Part shown: positions 60,958 through 64,000 of the stretch, piece after piece
Layout of the letters: the number at the start of each line of letters is the position of its first letter
How positions within the stretch are numbered: position 1 is the first letter of the stretch
Source of the DNA: Brachycybe producta
Lineage: Eukaryota; Arthropoda; Diplopoda; Playtdesmida; Andrognathidae
Length of the DNA: 64,000 nt
Direction: 5' to 3'
Assembly (NCBI GenBank): GCA_036925085.1
Contig: JAUPFP010000036.1
Span: 1,488,001 to 1,552,000, forward strand
The notes under the pieces: generated by a model
Told to the model about the DNA's origin: nothing
The model's database searches: none
Seen by the model: the letters and a program-made list of their open reading frames with translations, nothing else
Translations under genes and position numbers: made by a program

Positions 60958-61449
60958 ATAATAATAATAATAATAATTAATAATATATCAAATTTAAATT
61001 CGTTATAAACGCATTATTTAAAAAAAAAATTCTATCTGCATTCAGGAAACCTTGCCTAAATAACCTTGGAATATCACACACAATGTAAATATATCTCTAA
61101 AAAATAATTATTAAATTTGCACAGATAATAAATAATTCTTAAAACTTGACTTAATAATAAAAAAAATAATAATAAGCCACGCCATCAATATATCAAGCCA
61201 TTTTTTTTTAATAAACAGGTTCCAAAAAAGTTAAAACTGGGCCACTTTCTTCCCCCCTTTTCTATTCAAATCTAAAACAAAAAGTTAACTGATAAATAAT
61301 ACACGGATTAGAAATGACAATTTTTAGGACAAAATTTGTATTCAAGTGACTACATTTTATAATAATAAATAATCCCCTCATTTTTTGGTGGTTTTGGTTG
61401 AAGTGTCTCTCACTTTTGTATTTGTGTCAATTTTATCAACTTAAAATAT

Positions 61450-62130
61450 TTTAAGGTGTTTTATGAACCACAGCTGATTTTCGAATTCTGGTTAAATTCT
61501 GTAGTTTCAAGATGAGCAACAACACTAATGCCTAGTACACACAGCTGATAATTTAAATGCATTTCAATAATAAACGTGTTCTACAGAGCCCTGTGAAGGA
61601 CAAAACGAACAATATATTGAATTCAATTTATTCAGTTAATAATCTCAAAATATTGAGTTAATACTTCAATATAAACTATTGACATTAAAATATTGATTTA
61701 GTATTTCAATTTAAAATATTAATAATTAAAGTCAATTTTTATTTGGTTCATGTCCTTAACTGGATTCCGTATAATTCACCCTAAACACATTTAATTTGAA
61801 CTCATTTAACTCATGTGCGTACTGCGTATAAGGAGAAAATGGGAAGTGTTTTGAAAACTAATTGTAGTTTTAATCACTCAATAATTATTTACAAGTTGAT
61901 ATCTTTCAAAATTAACTTTTTTTTTATAAACGAAAAATCAGAACATAAGTTTGCTTTTAAAAAAAGTTCGGTTATTTTGTCAAACTGACACAAAACATTT
62001 ACCCGTATTTTTAAAATATATCAACATAGAAATATCCTATAATTATTTAGTTATCCTTCTAGTTTCTAAAACACAGTTTTATCTTAATTTTTGTTCATGA
62101 AAAACTAACTATATAATCAAAGTTCAGAAC
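61450..62130. repeat. family A element with nested inverse family B
   Basis: AAGGTGTTTTATGAACCACAG with AGCTGATTTTCGAATTC left; AGTTTTAATCACTCAATAAT and ATCCTTCTAGTTTCTAAAAC to the right. Confidence 0.78.
61535..61832. repeat. family B element, opposite orientation
   Basis: CCTAGTACACACAGCTGATA to ATGTGCGTACTGCGTATAAG; contains the inverse GTCCTTAACTGGATTCCGTA. Confidence 0.88.
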
Positions 62131-62934
62131 TTCAGATGCAAAATCACCTCAATGAGAATAAATTATTCTTTTATTCAATGAAAAAGACAAGTTTAGAGGC
62201 TAAAATAATGAAGACCTTATTGGTACTACCTACATGTATGAGAAAACTATCTAGCCTCTAAACATGTCCTTCTGATTCAAAAAGCCTATTTGTTTTTCTT
62301 ACTAATATTTGTTTGATATTTTTGTCATTTATAATTAACTAGGTAACAAAATACAAAAATTAAAACTAAAATGATTAAAGAACTAAAAAAAAAAATAATT
62401 ATCAAAATAATGATAAAATATTTACAACATTTTTTGTTAAAAAAAATGCAATTGAAATCAATTTTCACACCAAACAGGTGTTTGTAAATAACTTTAGACA
62501 AGAAGAAATAAAAACACAGTTTCTAATTTCCATTTTGTGTTCAAGTAAATAAATCATGTTTTTATTTTGACGATTTTGCGAAGGTCACTTTATTAACTGT
62601 TTTATTATTATTATTAACTAGGCCATACTAAATAATATATACACATTATATATACCTTAGTGTCAAAACAAGATTTTCAGAAAATTAATATTATAGATAA
62701 ATAAATCTAATTTATGAAACTAATAAGCCCAAAATTTAGCCTTCATTCAATGTGTGTATATTTTTATTTATTGAAATTTATAAACAAAAAATATCTTTTA
62801 ATAAATGTCTTCAGAGAGAGAAAAAAAAATGTGAAATTTAACTCAATTTTCCAAAAAAAAAAACTGAAGAAAATCGTTTTAAATTTTAACATAGTTCAAA
62901 AAAATTGCAAAAATGGCCACAAACTTCATATATT

Positions 62935-63115
62935 TTTACAAAAGCAACTTCAAAGACGAAGTTATAAACGTTTTTTAGAAACTAAAACAGTAGCTAAAAG
63001 ATGCTAAAATTATTTTCATATAAAATTATCTTCAAAAATTAAAACTTCTTATTGCAATTTGAAAACTAAAAGCTGATACATATTTTTGAAACTGCCATAA
63101 AAAAATTTATTTTTA
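62935..63115. repeat. family A left-arm fragment
   Basis: TTTTTTAGAAACTAAAACAG and ATTTTCATATAAAATTATC resemble the arm. Confidence 0.5.
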
Positions 63116-64000
63116 AACGGATATTATTCATCATAACTTTTAGGCCATCTTTCGGTAACACAAGACGCAATCACAAACTTTAAGATTTTTTTTTTGTGTT
63201 GTAAAAAAATCTACAAGAAAATCTGAAAAGATTTCCGGATATGCTTGATTTTGCCATTTTCTACTAGAGACTAGAGAAAGGTAAGGTGGAACCAAAACAA
63301 GTTCCCAGAAACGTTTTATTTAAAGACGTTCCACTCACATGTTGTTTCCGAACACTACTTTTCTATTTTCTTTAAATATCAATAATAGCTTGGTTTTTTT
63401 GTTTCCAAATGCACCCCATCATTTCAGTCTAGTTACTTTGAGACCTTTTGTTAGTTGACAGCAATAAATATTATTATTTCATTGTCATTTTTCAAATATA
63501 GGACAGTTTTAGGTATATTATTTGTTGTATTTGTATAAACCGGGCATATGAAACACATGTAACAAATAAAATTTAAAATAAAATGTAACGGAAAATTCTG
63601 CATTCAGAAACGTTTTCTATTTGTCGTCCTACTTTCGCCCCCACTTGAGCCAAAAAATAAAAAAGCCTGCAAAAGCTTACGTTTTATGTTAGCTGCCTGA
63701 ACTAAAGGCATTAAAACAAAGATGTCATTGAATATGTTTGTCATTTCATGATTGCAAACTTAGCAAGTTAGCAATCAACTTGGCAAGAAAAAACAACGGG
63801 GTGCGTTCCAGTTCTCTAAGCAACTTTTGAAACTGCTCGAGCAACTTTGATAGGCTTGGGATCTGAACTCCAAATTTAAATAAAAACCGCTCGACACTCT
63901 TTGTCAAGTACATCGAGCTATAAAAGATTTCATTCATCGAGAGATAAGATAGTTTTGTGACTATCTTTCCTGTGACTGTCTCCCATTCAGTCACACTGCT

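Larger units (their letters stand above)
60624..64000. other. region 5' of castor exon 1 (upstream intron or flank)
   Basis: Because exon 1 opens at a splice acceptor, this is probably intron. It holds S, A, B and J-type repeats. An 82-codon frame at 63746-63994 (minus) has no recognisable domain and starts with a non-ATG codon at the window edge. No promoter is identified. Confidence 0.5.

Noticed and set aside
1..64000. tRNA, rRNA or other classical RNA genes
   Set aside because: I looked for A/B-box and conserved rRNA words by eye and saw none; a covariance-model scan would be needed to exclude them.
1..64000. Reverse transcriptase, integrase or transposase coding remnants
   Set aside because: No frame shows the expected motifs; every mobile element seen is non-autonomous.

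Overview
The window is animal nuclear DNA: AT-rich, split genes with GT-AG introns, abundant microsatellites and hundreds of small palindromic transposon remnants. It is a non-vertebrate bilaterian to judge by the only gene present. I cannot name the species from the sequence.

One protein-coding gene accounts for everything I can support as coding. It lies on the minus strand from 60623 down to 4473 and is an orthologue of castor / CASZ1, a C2H2 zinc-finger transcription factor of neural and cardiovascular development. I resolved 16 coding exons. Every splice phase agrees and the joined frame is open from an ATG at 60611 to a TAA at 4473-4475 (6714 nt, 2237 residues). Exon 1 (687 codons) holds the conserved N-terminal NAICxKL motif, a very acidic tract, CtBP-type PLDLS motifs and a conserved DYAxSTMxxLLGLFG motif. 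Intron 1 is 35.5 kb. Exons 2-3 are low-complexity linkers. Exons 4-9 hold zinc-finger units 1-4, exons 12-13 units 5-6 and an AT-hook, and exons 15-16 units 7-12. The 5' end is not established: exon 1 begins at a splice acceptor, so at least one upstream exon lies outside the window or is non-coding.

The rest (about 90%) is intron and flank packed with short non-autonomous elements. Recurrent families, named here for convenience: A (long palindrome ending in GAAACTAGAAGGGTAGCT arms, about 20 copies), B (about 310 bp, usually inserted inside A), C (about 200 bp, 9-bp target duplications), D (about 220 bp, CTCATTACAGAAA ends), S (about 310 bp, GGCTCGGATTTTTATGC ends), and others including a hAT-type element with 8-bp duplications and a mariner-like remnant. 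There are three degenerate long-period tandem repeats (16.3-16.9, 14.9-15.6 and 52.6-53.5 kb) and many unusually long poly(C)/poly(G) runs.

Layout: 1-4472 gene 3' flank with S, A, E and F repeats; 4473-12928 compact 3' half of the gene; 12929-21472 intron 3; 21473-23014 exons 3 and 2; 23015-58561 intron 1; 58562-60623 exon 1; 60624-64000 upstream intron or flank. I found no RNA gene, CRISPR, bacterial or viral gene, and no second credible protein-coding gene. The points most worth checking are a candidate exitron (10697-10783), a GC-AG intron whose alternative donor would change zinc-ligand spacing, and the nested transposon layers.
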